From positions 62,001-126,000 of the forward strand of contig OW285191.1 in assembly GCA_935421135.1 (NCBI GenBank): a stretch of 64,000 bases of DNA. Reading direction: 5' to 3'. Shown here in pieces: positions 41,640 to 54,240 of the stretch. Each line of letters starts with the position of its first letter. Positions within the stretch are counted from its first letter, which is position 1. This stretch comes from Bugulina stolonifera. Its lineage: Eukaryota; Bryozoa; Gymnolaemata; Cheilostomatida; Bugulidae. Below the pieces are notes generated by a model. That model saw only the letters and a list, made by a program, of their open reading frames with translations. It had not been told where the DNA came from and made no database searches. The translations under genes and the position numbers were made by a program.

Positions 41640-42034
41640 ATGAGCTCAAGCAAGCTCAAACAGGTAGGACAGGTGATTTATAACGTACACTTTGCATGTA
41701 CGAACAACCCTAAGATCTCCACAGATATCCGAATATATTCTCACAGTTTACATGTATATGACAATAGAAATAACAGTAAACAATCAATGTACCACTACAA
41801 TGTCTTTGAACAGTCATATTCATGGGTTGGTTTTATTTTATTAACATAATATAGAAAAATTCATGCATCTATTACCTCCCTAAGCCGTAGCAATAACAAC
41901 CACCTCAATTCACTCCTATCCTCTCACTAGAAGGACACAGATGTTTCCAGTCATACTCGGCTTGCTCTCTGGTGATTAACTTTTACTAGCCGCTGTGTAT
42001 ATCCTCTGGTGGGCAGAAATGGTTCAGTCTATAG
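41640..42034. repeat. Hybrid unit, K head and M tail
   Basis: The head is subtype K (CTCAAACAGG, AGGTGATTTAT, GATATCCGA up to 41728). The tail is subtype M (ACATAATATAGAAAAATTC, GTAGCAATAAC). The crossover lies between 41729 and 41846. Because the M tail restores the TAA, the frame here is 69 codons, the only K-headed copy that is not 96. Confidence 0.85.
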
Positions 42035-42427
42035 ATGAGCTCAAGCAAGCTAAAACAAGTATGACAAGTTATTTATAACATACACTGTACATGTCCCAAC
42101 AATCCTAAGATCTGCACAGATACCCGAGTATAATCTCACATATTATATGGCAATAAATAGAGATGGCAGTAAATAATCACTGTAGCACCACAATATCTTT
42201 GAGCAGTCATTTTAAACTGGTTGGTTCTATTTTACTGACATAATATAGAGCAGTTCATGCATCTATTACCTCCCTACGCCGTAGAAATGACAACCACCTC
42301 AATTCACCCCTATCCTCTCACTAGAAGGACACAGATGTTTGCAGTCATACTCAGTTGCTCCCTGGCGATTAACTTTTACAAGCAGCTGTCTTTATCCTCT
42401 GGTGGGCAGAAATCATTTAGTCTATAG
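42035..42427. repeat. Hybrid unit, I head and C tail
   Basis: The left part fits subtype I (CGAGTATAATC, TATTATATGGC, ACAATATC at 42191-42194). From 42220 it fits subtype C (GGTTGGTTCTATTTTACTGAC without the CTGTTTGG of type I). The crossover lies between 42195 and 42219. It is followed by K, as C normally is. Confidence 0.8.
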
Positions 42428-42822
42428 ATGAGCTCAAGCAAGCTCAAACAGGTAGGACAGGTGATTTATAACGTACACTTTGCATGTACGAACAACCCTA
42501 AGATCTCCACAGATATCCGAATATATTCTCACAGTTTACATGTATATGACAATAGAAATAACAGTAAACAATCAATGTACCACTACAATGTCTTTGAACA
42601 GTCATATTCATGGGTTGGTTTTATTTTATTAACAATATATAGAACAATTAATGCATCTATTACCTCCCTAAGCCGTAGCAATGACAACCACCTCAATTCA
42701 CTCCTATTCTCTCACTAGAAGGACACAGATGTTTCCAGTCATACTCAGCTCGCTCTCTGGTGATTAACTTTTACTACCAGCTGTGTCTATCCACTGGTCG
42801 GGGGAAATGATTCAGTCTATAG
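42428..42822. repeat. Hybrid unit, K head and I tail (first of two)
   Basis: The unit is subtype K with an intact 96-codon frame until the TTCCAGTCATACTC region, then has CAGCTCGCTCTCTGGTGATT, which is neither pure K nor pure I, and ends with the type I tail (CTACCAGCTGTGTCTATCC, GGTCGGGGG). The switch to I lies within GATTAACTTTTACT near 42762-42776. It leads into a type A unit. Confidence 0.8.
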
Positions 42823-44790
42823 CTGAGCTCAAACAAGCTAAAACAGGTAGGACAGGCTATTTATAATTTACACTGTACTTGTACCAACCATCATAAGGTC
42901 TGCACAGATAACCGAATATAATCTCACATTTTGTATGACAATAGAGATGGCAGCAAATAATCACTGAGTAGCACTACAATATCTTTGAGCAGTCATTTTA
43001 AACTGGTTGGTTATATTTCACTAACATAATATAGAGCAGTTCATGCATCTATTACCCCCCTACGCCGTAGCAATGACAACCACCTCAATTCACTCCTATC
43101 CTCTCACTAGAAGGACACAGATGTTTCCAGTCATACTCGGCATGCTCTCTGGTGATTAACTTTTATTAGCCGCTGTGTATATCCTCTGGTGGGCAGAAAT
43201 TATTCAGTCTATAGATGAGCTCAAACAAGCTAAAACAAGTAGGACAAGTTATTTATAACATACACTGTACATGTCATAACAATCCTAGGATCTGCACAGA
43301 TACCCGAGTATAATCTCACATAATATATGGCAATAAATAGAGATGGCAGTAAATAATCACCGTAGCACCACAATATCTTTGAGCAGTCATTTTAAACTGG
43401 TTGGTTATATTTCACTAACATAATATAGAGCAGTTCATGCATCTATTACCTCCCTACGCCGTGGCATTGACAACCACCTCAATTCACTCCAATCCTCTCA
43501 CTAGACGGACACAGTTGTTTCCAGTCATACTCAGTTCGCTCTCTGGTGACTGACGTTTTCTAGCAGCTGTGTTTATTCTCTGGTGGGCAGAAATGGTTCA
43601 GTCTATAGATGAGCTCAAGCAAGCTAAAACAAGTAGGACAAGTTATTTATAACATACACTGTACATGTCCTAACAATCCTAATATCTGCACAGATACCCG
43701 AGTATAATCTCACATATTACATGGCAATAAATAGAGAGGGCAGTAAATAATCACTGCAGAACCACAACATCTTTGAGCAGTCATTTTAAACTGGTTGGTT
43801 TTATTTCACTAACATAATATAGAGCAGTTCATGCATCTATTACCCCCCTACGCCGTAGCAATGACAACCACCTCAATTCACTCCTATCCTCTCACTAAAA
43901 GGACACAGTTTTTTCCAGTCATACTCAGCTCGCTCTCTGGTGACTGACTTTTACTAGCAGCTGTGTTTATTCTCTGGTGGGCAGAAATGGTTCAGTCTAT
44001 AGATGAGCTCAAGCAAGTGAAAACAAGCAGGACAAGTTATTTAGAACATACACTTTGCATGTACGAACAACCCTAAGATCTCCACAGATACCCGAATATA
44101 TTCTCACAGTTTACATGTATATGACAATAGAAATAACAGTAAACAATCAATGTACCACTACAATGTCTTTGAACAGTCATTTTCATGGGTTGGTTTTATT
44201 TTATTAACATAATATAGAAAAATTCATGCATCTATTACCTCCCTAAGCCGTAGCAATAACAACCACCTCAATTCACTCCTATCCTCTCACTAGAAGGACA
44301 CAGATGTTTCCAGTCATACTCGGCTTGCTCTCTGGTGATTAACTTTTACTAGCCGCTGTGTATATCCTCTGGTGGGCAGAAATGGTTCAGTCTATAGATG
44401 AGCTCAAGCAAGCTAAAACAAGTATGACAAGTTATTTATAACATACACTGTACATGTCCCAACAATCCTAAGATCTGCACAGATACCCGAGTATAATCTC
44501 ACATATTATATGGCAATAAATAGAGATGGCAGTAAATAATCACTGTAGCACCACAATATCTTTGAGCAGTCATTTTAAACTGTTTGGTTTTATTTTACTA
44601 ACATAATATAGAGCAGTTCATGCACCTATCACCTCCCTACGCCGTAGGAATGACAACCACCTCCATCCACTCCTATCCTCTCACTAGAAGGACACAGATG
44701 TTTGCAGTCATACTCAGTTGGTCCCTGTCGATTAACTTTTACTACCAGCTGTGTCTATCCACTGGTCGGGAGAAATGATTCAGTCTATAG
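42823..44790. repeat. HOR block 11, 5 units: A B L' N*/M I
   Basis: Starts are 42823, 43215, 43609, 44003 and 44398. This is a shortened block in which J C K G L are missing. The fourth unit has an N-like head with a TGA (CAAGTGAAAAC) and an M-like tail (TTTTCATGGG, AAAAATTC, GTAGCAATAAC). Confidence 0.82.
44003..44212 (+). pseudogene. Broken copy of the 69-codon frame (TGA at codon 6)
   Basis: CAAGCGAAAAC of other copies is CAAGTGAAAAC here, a C-to-T change at a CpG that turns CGA into TGA. A second private change, TTATTTAGAAC, follows. The same pair of changes is at 47546 and 50696, so the broken copy was itself multiplied. This is a disrupted frame in a satellite, not a decayed known gene. 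Confidence 0.75.
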
Positions 44791-46365
44791 CTGAGCTCAA
44801 ACAAGCTAAAACAGGTAGGACAGGCTATTTATAATTTACACTGTACTTGTACCAACCATCATAAGGTCTGCACAGATAACCGAATATAATCTCACATTTT
44901 GTATGACAATAGAGATGGCAGCAAATAATCACTGAGTAGCACTACAATATCTTTGAGCAGTCATTTTAAACTGGTTGGTTATATTTCACTAACATAATAT
45001 AGAGCAGTTCATGCATCTATTACCCCCCTACGCCGTAGCAATGACAACCACCTCAATTCACTCCTATCCTCTCACTAGAAGGACACAGATGTTTCCAGTC
45101 ATACTCGGCATGCTCTCTGGTGATTAACTTTTATTAGCCGCTGTGTATATCCTCTGGTGGGCAGAAATTATTCAGTCTATAGATGAGCTCAAACAAGCTA
45201 AAACAAGTAGGACAAGTTATTTATAACATACACTGTACATGTCATAACAATCCTAGGATCTGCACAGATACCCGAGTATAATCTCACATAATATATGGCA
45301 ATAAATAGAGATGGCAATAAATAATCACCGTAGCACCACAATATCTTTGAGCAGTCATTTTAAACTGGTTGGTTATATTTCACTAACATAATATAGAGCA
45401 GTTCATGCATCTATTACCTCCCTACGCCGTGGCAATGACAACCACCTCAATTCACTCCAATCCTCTCACTAGACGGACACAGTTGTTTCCAGTCATACTC
45501 AGTTCGCTCTCTGGTGACTGACGTTTTCTAGCAGCTGTGTTTATTCTCTGGTGGGCAGAAATGGTTCAGTCTATAGATGAGCTCAAGCAAGCTAAAACAA
45601 GTAGGACAAGTTATTTATAACATACACTGTACATGTCCTAACAATCCTAATATCTGCACAGATACCCGAGTATAATCTCACATATTACATGGCAATAAAT
45701 AGAGAGGGCAGTAAATAATCACTGCAGAACCACAACATCTTTGAGCAGTCATTTTAAACTGGTTGGTTTTATTTCACTAACATAATATAGAGCAGTTCAT
45801 GCATCTATTACCCCCCTACGCCGTAGCAATGACAACCACCTCAATTCACTCCTATCCTCTCACTAGAAGGACACAGTTTTTTCCAGTCATACTCAGCTCG
45901 CTCTCTGGTGACTGACTTTTACTAGCAGCTGTGTTTATTCTCTGGTGGGCAGAAATGGTTCAGTCTATAGATGAGCTCAAGCAAGCTCAAACAGGTAGGA
46001 CAGGTGATTTATAACGTACACTTTGCATGTACGAACAACCCTAAGATCTCCACAGATATCCGAATATATTCTCACAGTTTACATGTATATGACAATAGAA
46101 ATAACAGTAAACAATCAATGTACCACTACAATGTCTTTGAACAGTCATATTCATGGGTTGGTTTTATTTTATTAACAATATATAGAACAATTAATGCATC
46201 TATTACCTCCCTAAGCCGTAGCAATGACAACCACCTCAATTCACTCCTATTCTCTCACTAGAAGGACACAGATGTTTCCAGTCATACTCGGCTTGCTCTC
46301 TGGTGATTAACTTTTACTACCAGCTGTGTCTATCCACTGGTGGGGAGAAATGATTCAGTCTATAG
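44791..46365. repeat. HOR block 12, 4 units: A B L' K/I (shortest block)
   Basis: Starts are 44791, 45183, 45577 and 45971. It is the shortest A-to-A distance in the window, 1575 bp. L' passes directly into a K head at 45971, skipping N J C, and the K unit then switches to a type I tail, skipping G L M. The B unit here has GTGGCAATGAC in place of GTGGCATTGAC. Confidence 0.85.
45971..46365. repeat. Hybrid unit, K head and I tail (second of two)
   Basis: The K part, with a 96-codon frame, continues through CGGCTTGCTCTCTGGTGATT; the type I tail (CTACCAGCTGTGTCTATCC) begins after GATTAACTTTTACT, about 46305-46318. The switch interval is the same as in the unit at 42428, but the flanking marks differ (CGGCTTG here, CAGCTCG there). 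The tail also has CCACTGGTGGGGAG. Confidence 0.82.
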
Positions 46366-49300
46366 CTGAGCTTAAACAAGCTAAAACAGGTAGGACAGGC
46401 TATTTATAATTTACACTGTACTTGTACCAACCATCATAAGGTCTGCACAGATAACCGAATATAATCTCACATTTTGTATGACAATAGAGATGGCAGCAAA
46501 TAATCACTGAGTAGCACTACAATATCTTTGAGCAGTCATTTTAAACTGGTTGGTTATATTTCACTAACATAATATAGAGCAGTTCATGCATCTATTACCC
46601 CCCTACGCCGTAGCAATGACAACCACCTCAATTCACTCCTATCCTCTCACTAGAAGGACACAGATGTTTCCAGTCATACTCGGCTTGCTCTCTGGTGATT
46701 AACTTTTATTAGCCGCTGTGTATATCCTCTGGTGGGCAGAAATTATTCAGTCTATAGATGAGCTCAAACAAGCTAAAACAAGTAGGACAAGTTATTTATA
46801 ACATACACTGTACATGTCATAACAATCCTAGGATCTGCACAGATACCCGAGTATAATCTCACATAATATATGGCAATAAATAGAGATGGCAGTAAATAAT
46901 CACCGTAGCACCACAATATCTTTGAGCAGTCATTTTAAACTGGTTGGTTATATTTCACTAACATAATATAGAGCAGTTCATGCATCTATTACCTCCCTAC
47001 GCCGTGGCATTGACAACCACCTCAATTCACTCCAATCCTCTCACTAGACGGACACAGTTGTTTCCAGTCATACTCAGTTCGCTCTCTGGTGACTGACGTT
47101 TTCTAGCAGCTGTGTTTATTCTCTGGTGGGCAGAAATGGTTCAGTCTATAGATGAGCTCAAGCAAGCTAAAACAAGTAGGACAAGTTATTTATAACATAC
47201 ACTGTACATGTCCTAACAATCCTAATATCTGCACAGATACCCGAGTATAATCTCACATATTACATGGCAATAAATAGAGAGGGCAGTAAATAATCACTGC
47301 AGAACCACAACATCTTTGAGCAGTCATTTTAAACTGGTTGGTTTTATTTCACTAACATAATATAGAGCAGTTCATGCATCTATTACCCCCCTACGCCGTA
47401 GCAATGACAACCACCTCAATTCACTCCTATCCTCTCACTAAAAGGACACAGTTTTTTCCAGTCATACTCAGCTCGCTCTCTGGTGACTGACTTTTACTAG
47501 CAGCTGTGTTTATTCTCTGGTGGGCAGAAATGGTTCAGTCTATAGATGAGCTCAAGCAAGTGAAAACAAGCAGGACAAGTTATTTAGAACATACACTTTG
47601 CATGTACGAACAACCCTAAGATCTCCACAGATACCCGAATATATTCTCACAGTTTACATGTATATGACAATAGAAATAACAGTAAACAATCAATGTACCA
47701 CTACAATGTCTTTGAACAGTCATATTCATGGGTTGGTTTTCTTTTATTAACATAACATAGAACAATTCATGCATCTATTACCTCCCTAAGCCGTAGGAAT
47801 GGCAACTGCCGCAATTCACTCCTATCCTCTCACTAGAAGGACACAGATGTTTCCAGCCATACTCAGCTTGCTCTCTGGTGATTAACTTTTACTAGCCGCT
47901 GTGTATATCCTCTGGTGGGCAGAAATGATTCAGTCTATAGATGAGCTCAAGCAAGCTAAAACAAGTATGACAAGTTATTTATAACATACACTGTACATGT
48001 CCCAACAATCCTAAGATCTGCACAGATACCCGAGTATAATCTCACATATTATATGGCAATAAATAGAGATGGCAGTAAATAATCACTGTAGCACCACAAC
48101 ATCTTTGAGCAGTCATTTTAAACTGATTGGTTATATTTCACTAACATAATATAGAGCAGTTCATGCATCTATTACCTCCCTACGCCGTGGCATTGACAAC
48201 CACCTCAATTCACTCCAATCCTCTCACTAGACGGACACAGTTGTTTCCAGTCATACTCAGTTCGCTCTCTGGTGACTGACGTTTTCTAGCAGCTGTGTTT
48301 ATTCTCTGGTGGGCAGAAATGGTTCAGTCTATAGATGAGCTCAAGCAAGCTAAAACAAGTAGGACAAGTTATTTATAACATACACTGTACATGTCCTAAC
48401 AATCCTAATATCTGCACAGATACCCGAGTATAATCTCACATATTACATGGCAATAAATAGAGAGGGCAGTAAATAATCACTGCAGCACCACAACATCTTT
48501 AAGCAGTCATTTTAAACTGGTTGGTTTTATTTCACTAACATAATATAGAGCAGTTCATGCATCTATTACCCCCCTACGCCGTAGCAATGACAACCACCTC
48601 AATTCACTCCTATCCTCTCACTAGAAGGACACAGTTTTTTCCAGTCATACTCAGCTCGCTCTCTGGTGACTGACTTTTACTAGCAGCTGTGTTTATTCTC
48701 TGGTGGGCAGAAATGGTTCAGTCTATGGATGAGCTCAAGCAAGCGAAAACAAGTAGGACAAGTTATTTATAACATACACTTTGCATGTACGAACAACCCT
48801 AAGATCTCCACAGATACCCGAATATATTCTCACAGTTTACATGTATATGACAATAGAAATAACAGTAAACAATCAATGTACCACTACAATGTCTTTGAAC
48901 AGTCATTTTCATGGGTTGGTTTTATTTTATTAACATAATATAGAAAAATTCATGCATCTATTACCTCCCTAAGCCGTAGCAATAACAACCACCTCAATTC
49001 ACTCCTATCCTCTCACTAGAAGGACACAGATGTTTCCAGTCATACTCGGCTTGCTCTCTGGTGATTAACTTTTACTAGCCGCTGTGTATATCCTCTGGTG
49101 GGCAGAAATGGTTCAGTCTATAGATGAGCTCAAGCAAGCTAAAACAAGTATGACAAGTTATTTATAACATACACTGTACATGTCCCAACAATCCTAAGAT
49201 CTGCACAGATACCCGAGTATAATCTCACAATTATATGGCAATAAATAGAGATGGCAGTAAATAATCACTGTAGCACCACAATATCTTTGAGCAGTCATTT

Positions 49301-49515
49301 TAAACTGTTTGGTTTTATTTTACTAACATAATATAGAGCAGTTCATGCACCTATCACCTCCCTACGCCGTAGGAATGACAACCACCTCCATCCACTCCTA
49401 TCCTCTCACTAGAAGGACACAGATGTTTGCAGTCATACTCAGTTGGTCCCTGTCGATTAACTTTTACTACCAGCTGTGTCTATCCACTGGTCGGGAGAAA
49501 TGATTCAGTCTATAG
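46366..49515. repeat. HOR block 13, 8 units (3150 bp): A B L' N* S L M I
   Basis: Starts are 46366, 46758, 47152, 47546, 47941, 48335, 48729 and 49124. S (47941) has a C/I-like head and a B-like tail with GTGGCATTGAC. The block repeats at an offset of 3150 bp in block 14 as far as the M unit. The type A head has GAGCTTAAAC, a lost GAGCTC. The I unit at 49124 has a 1-bp loss (CACAATTATATGG). Confidence 0.83.
47546..47755 (+). pseudogene. Broken copy of the 69-codon frame (TGA at codon 6)
   Basis: It carries CAAGTGAAAAC and TTATTTAGAAC as at 44003, but its tail is subtype N (CTTTTATTAACATAACATAG), not M. The nonsense head therefore occurs with two different tails. Confidence 0.75.
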
Positions 49516-52500
49516 CTGAGCTCAAACAAGCTAAAACAGGTAGGACAGGCTATTTATAATTTACACTGTACTTGTACCAACCATCATAAGGTCTGCACAG
49601 ATAACCGAATATAATCTCACATTTTGTATGACAATAGAGATGGCAGCAAATAATCACTGAGTAGCACTACAATATCTTTGAGCAGTCATTTTAAACTGGT
49701 TGGTTATATTTCACTAACATAATATAGAGCAGTTCATGCATCTATTACCCCCCTACGCCGTAGCAATGACAACCACCTCAATTCACTCCTATCCTCTCAC
49801 TAGAAGGACACAGATGTTTCCAGTCATACTCGGCATGCTCTCTGGTGATTAACTTTTATTAGCCGCTGTGTATATCCTCTGGTGGGCAGAAATTATTCAG
49901 TCTATAGATGAGCTCAAACAAGCTAAAACAAGTAGGACAAGTTATTTATAACATACACTGTACATGTCATAACAATCCTAGGATCTGCACAGATACCCGA
50001 GTATAATCTCACATAATATATGGCAATAAATAGAGATGGCAATAAATAATCACCGTAGCACCACAATATCTTTGAGCAGTCATTTTAAACTGGTTGGTTA
50101 TATTTCACTAACATAATATAGAGCAGTTCATGCATCTATTACCTCCCTACGCCGTGGCATTGACAACCACCTCAATTCACTCCAATCCTCTCACTAGACG
50201 GACACAGTTGTTTCCAGTCATACTCAGTTCGCTCTCTGGTGACTGACGTTTTCTAGCAGCTGTGTTTATTCTCTGGTGGGCAGAAATGGTTCAGTCTATA
50301 GATGAGCTCAAGCAAGCTAAAACAAGTAGGACAAGTTATTTATAACATACACTGTACATGTCCTAACAATCCTAATATCTGCACAGATACCCGAGTATAA
50401 TCTCACATATTACATGGCAATAAATAGAGAGGGCAGTAAATAATCACTGCAGAACCACAACATCTTTGAGCAGTCATTTTAAACTGGTTGGTTTTATTTC
50501 ACTAACATAATATAGAGCAGTTCATGCATCTATTACCCCCCTACGCCGTAGCAATGACAACCACCTCAATTCACTCCTATCCTCTCACTAGAAGGACACA
50601 GTTTTTTCCAGTCATACTCAGCTCGCTCTCTGGTGACTGACTTTTACTAGCAGCTGTGTTTATTCTCTGGTGGGCAGAAATGGTTCAGTCTATAGATGAG
50701 CTCAAGCAAGTGAAAACAAGCAGGACAAGTTATTTAGAACATACACTTTGCATGTACGAACAACCCTAAGATCTCCACAGATACCCGAATATATTCTCAC
50801 AGTTTACATGTATATGACAATAGAAATAACAGTAAACAATCAATGTACCACTACAATGTCTTTGAACAGTCATATTCATGGGTTGGTTTTCTTTTATTAA
50901 CATAACATAGAACAATTCATGCATCTATTACCTCCCTAAGCCGTAGGAATGGCAACTGCCGCAATTCACTCCTATCCTCTCACTAGAAGGACACAGATGT
51001 TTCCAGCCATACTCAGCTTGCTCTCTGGTGATTAACTTTTACTAGCCGCTGTGTATATCCTCTGGTGGGCAGAAATGATTCAGTCTATAGATGAGCTCAA
51101 GCAAGCTAAAACAAGTATGACAAGTTATTTATAACATACACTGTACATGTCCCAACAATCCTAAGATCTGCACAGATACCCGAGTATAATCTCACATATT
51201 ATATGGCAATAAATAGAGATGGCAGTAAATAATCACTGTAGCACCACAACATCTTTGAGCAGTCATTTTAAACTGGTTGGTTATATTTCACTAACATAAT
51301 ATAGAGCAGTTCATGCATCTATTACCTCCCTACGCCGTGGCATTGACAACCACCTCAATTCACTCCAATCCTCTCACTAGACGGACACAGTTGTTTCCAG
51401 TCATACTCAGTTCGCTCTCTGGTGACTGACGTTTTCTAGCAGCTGTGTTTATTCTCTGGTGGGCAGAAATGGTTCAGTCTATAGATGAGCTCAAGCAAGC
51501 TAAAACAAGTACGACAAGTTATTTATAACATACACTGTACATGTCCTAACAATCCTAATATCTGCACAGATACCCGAGTATAATCTCACATATTACATGG
51601 CAATAAATAGAGAGGGCAGTAAATAATCACTGCAGCACCACAACATCTTTAAGCAGTCATTTTAAACTGGTTGGTTTTATTTCACTAACATAATATAGAG
51701 CAGTTCATGCATCTATTACCCCCCTACGCCGTAGCAATGACAACCACCTCAATTCACTCCTATCCTCTCACTAGAAGGACACAGTTTTTTCCAGTCATAC
51801 TCAGCTCGCTCTCTGGTGACTGACTTTTACTAGCAGCTGTGTTTATTCTCTGGTGGGCAGAAATGGTTCAGTCTATGGATGAGCTCAAGCAAGCGAAAAC
51901 AAGTAGGACAAGTTATTTATAACATACACTTTGCATGTACGAACAACCCTAAGATCTCCACAGATACCCGAATATATTCTCACAGTTTACATGTATATGA
52001 CAATAGAAATAACAGTAAACAATCAATGTACCACTACAATGTCTTTGAACAGTCATATTCATGGGTTGGTTTTCTTTTATTAACATAATATAGAACAATT
52101 CATGCATCTATTACCTACCTAAGCCGTAGGAATGGCAACTGCCGCAATTCACTCCTATCCTCTCACTAGAAGGACACAGATGTTTCCAGCCATACTCAGC
52201 TTGCTCTCTGGTGATTAACTTTTACTAGCCGCTGTGTATATCCTCTGGTGGGCAGAAATGATTCAGTCTATAGATGAGCTCAAGCAAGCCAAAACAAGTA
52301 TGACAAGTTATTTATAACATACACTGTACATGTCCCAACAATCCTAAGATCTGCACCGATACCCGAGTATAATCTCACATATTATATGGCAATAAATAGA
52401 GATGGCAGTAAATAATCACTGTAGCACCACAACATCTTTGAGCAGTCATTTTAAACTGGTTGGTTTTATTTCACTAACATAATATAGAGCAGTTCATGCA

Positions 52501-53455
52501 TCTATTACCCCCCTACGCCGTAGCAATGACAACCACCTCAATTCACTCCTATCCTCTCACTAGAAGGACACAGTTTTTTCCAGTCATACTCAGCTCGCTC
52601 TCTGGTGACTGACTTTTACTAGCAGCTGTGTTTATTCTCTGGTGGGCAGAAATGGTTCAGTCTATGGATGAGCTCAAGCAAGCGAAAACAAGTAGGACAA
52701 GTTATTTATAACATACACTTTGCATGTACGAACAACCCTAAGATCTCCACAGATACCCGAATATATTCTCACAGTTTACATGTATATGACCATAGAAATA
52801 ACAGTAAACAATCAATGTACCACTACAATGTCTTTGAACAGTCATTTTCATGGGTTGGTTTTATTTTATTAACATAATATAGAAAAATTCATGCATCTAT
52901 TACCTCCCTAAGCCGTAGCAATAACAACCACCTCAATTCACTCCTATCCTCTCACTAGAAGGACACAGATGTTTCCAGTCATACTCGGCTTGCTCTCTGG
53001 TGATTAACTTTTACTAGCCGCTGTGTATATCCTCTGGTGGGCAGAAATGGTTCAGTCTATAGATGAGCTCAAGCAAGCTAAAACAAGTATGACAAGTTAT
53101 TTATAACATACACTGTACATGTCCCAACAATCCTAAGATCTGCACAGATACCCGAGTATAATCTCACATATTATATGGCAATAAATAGAGATGGCAGTAA
53201 ATAATCACTGTAGCACCACAATATCTTTGAGCAGTCATTTTAAACTGTTTGGTTTTGTTTCACTAACATAATATAGAGCAGTTCATGCACCTATCACCTC
53301 CCTACGCCGTAGGAATGACAACCACCTCCATCCACTCCTATCCTCTCACTAGAAGGACACAGATGTTTGCAGTCATACTCAGTTGGTCCCTGTCGATTAA
53401 CTTTTACTACCAGCTGTGTCTATCCACTGGTCGGGAGAAATGATTCAGTCTATAG
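49516..53455. repeat. HOR block 14, 10 units: A B L' N* S L M S/L M I
   Basis: Starts are 49516, 49908, 50302, 50696, 51091, 51485, 51879, 52274, 52668 and 53063. It follows block 13 at an offset of 3150 bp for the first seven units, then has an extra S/L and M pair at 52274-53062. The M unit at 51879 has an N/O-like tail (CTTTTATTAAC, CTACCTAAGCC), the one at 52668 has TATGACCATAG (His for Asn). Confidence 0.83.
50696..50905 (+). pseudogene. Broken copy of the 69-codon frame (TGA at codon 6)
   Basis: It is the copy of the unit at 47546, 3150 bp downstream, with the same CAAGTGAAAAC and TTATTTAGAAC marks and the same N tail. Confidence 0.75.
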
Positions 53456-54240
53456 CTGAGCTCAAACAAGCTAAAACAGGTAGGACAGGCTATTTATAAT
53501 TTACACTGTACTTGTACCAACCATCATAAGGTCTGCACAGATAACCGAATATAATCTCACATTTTGTATGACAATAGAGATGGCAGCAAATAATCACTGA
53601 GTAGCACTACAATATCTTTGAGCAGTCATTTTAAACTGGTTGGTTATATTTCACTAACATAATATAGAGCAGTTCATGCATCTATTACCCCCCTACGCCG
53701 TAGCAATGACAACCACCTCAATTCACTCCTATCCTCTCACTAGAAGGACACAGATGTTTCCAGTCATACTCGGCATGCTCTCTGGTGATTAACTTTTATT
53801 AGCCGCTGTGTATATCCTCTGGTGGGCAGAAATTATTCAGTCTATAGATGAGCTCAAGCAAGCTAAAACAAGTAGGACAAGTTATTTATAACATACACTG
53901 TACATATCTTAACAATCCTAATATCTGCACAGATACCCGAGTATAATCTCACATATTATATGGCAATAAATAGAGATGGCAGTAAATAATCACTGTAGCA
54001 CCACAACATCTTTGAGCAGTCATTTTAAACTGGTTGGTTTTCTTTCACTAACCTAATATAGAGCAGTTCGTGCATCTATTACCTCCCTACGTCGTAAGAA
54101 TGACAACCACCTCCATCCACTCCTATCCTCTCACTAGAAGGACACAGATGTTTGCAGTCATACTCATTTGCTCCCTGGCGATTAACTTTTACAAGCAGCT
54201 GTGTTTATCCTCTGGTGGGCAGAAATCATTTAGTCTATAG

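Larger units (their letters stand above)
39277..42822. repeat. HOR block 10, 9 units with three hybrids at the end
   Basis: Starts are 39277, 39669, 40063, 40457, 40852, 41247, 41640, 42035 and 42428. It begins as the canonical A B L' N J C and then becomes K/M, I/C and K/I. The last three units are recombinants, which marks the end of the regular 11-unit region. Confidence 0.85.
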
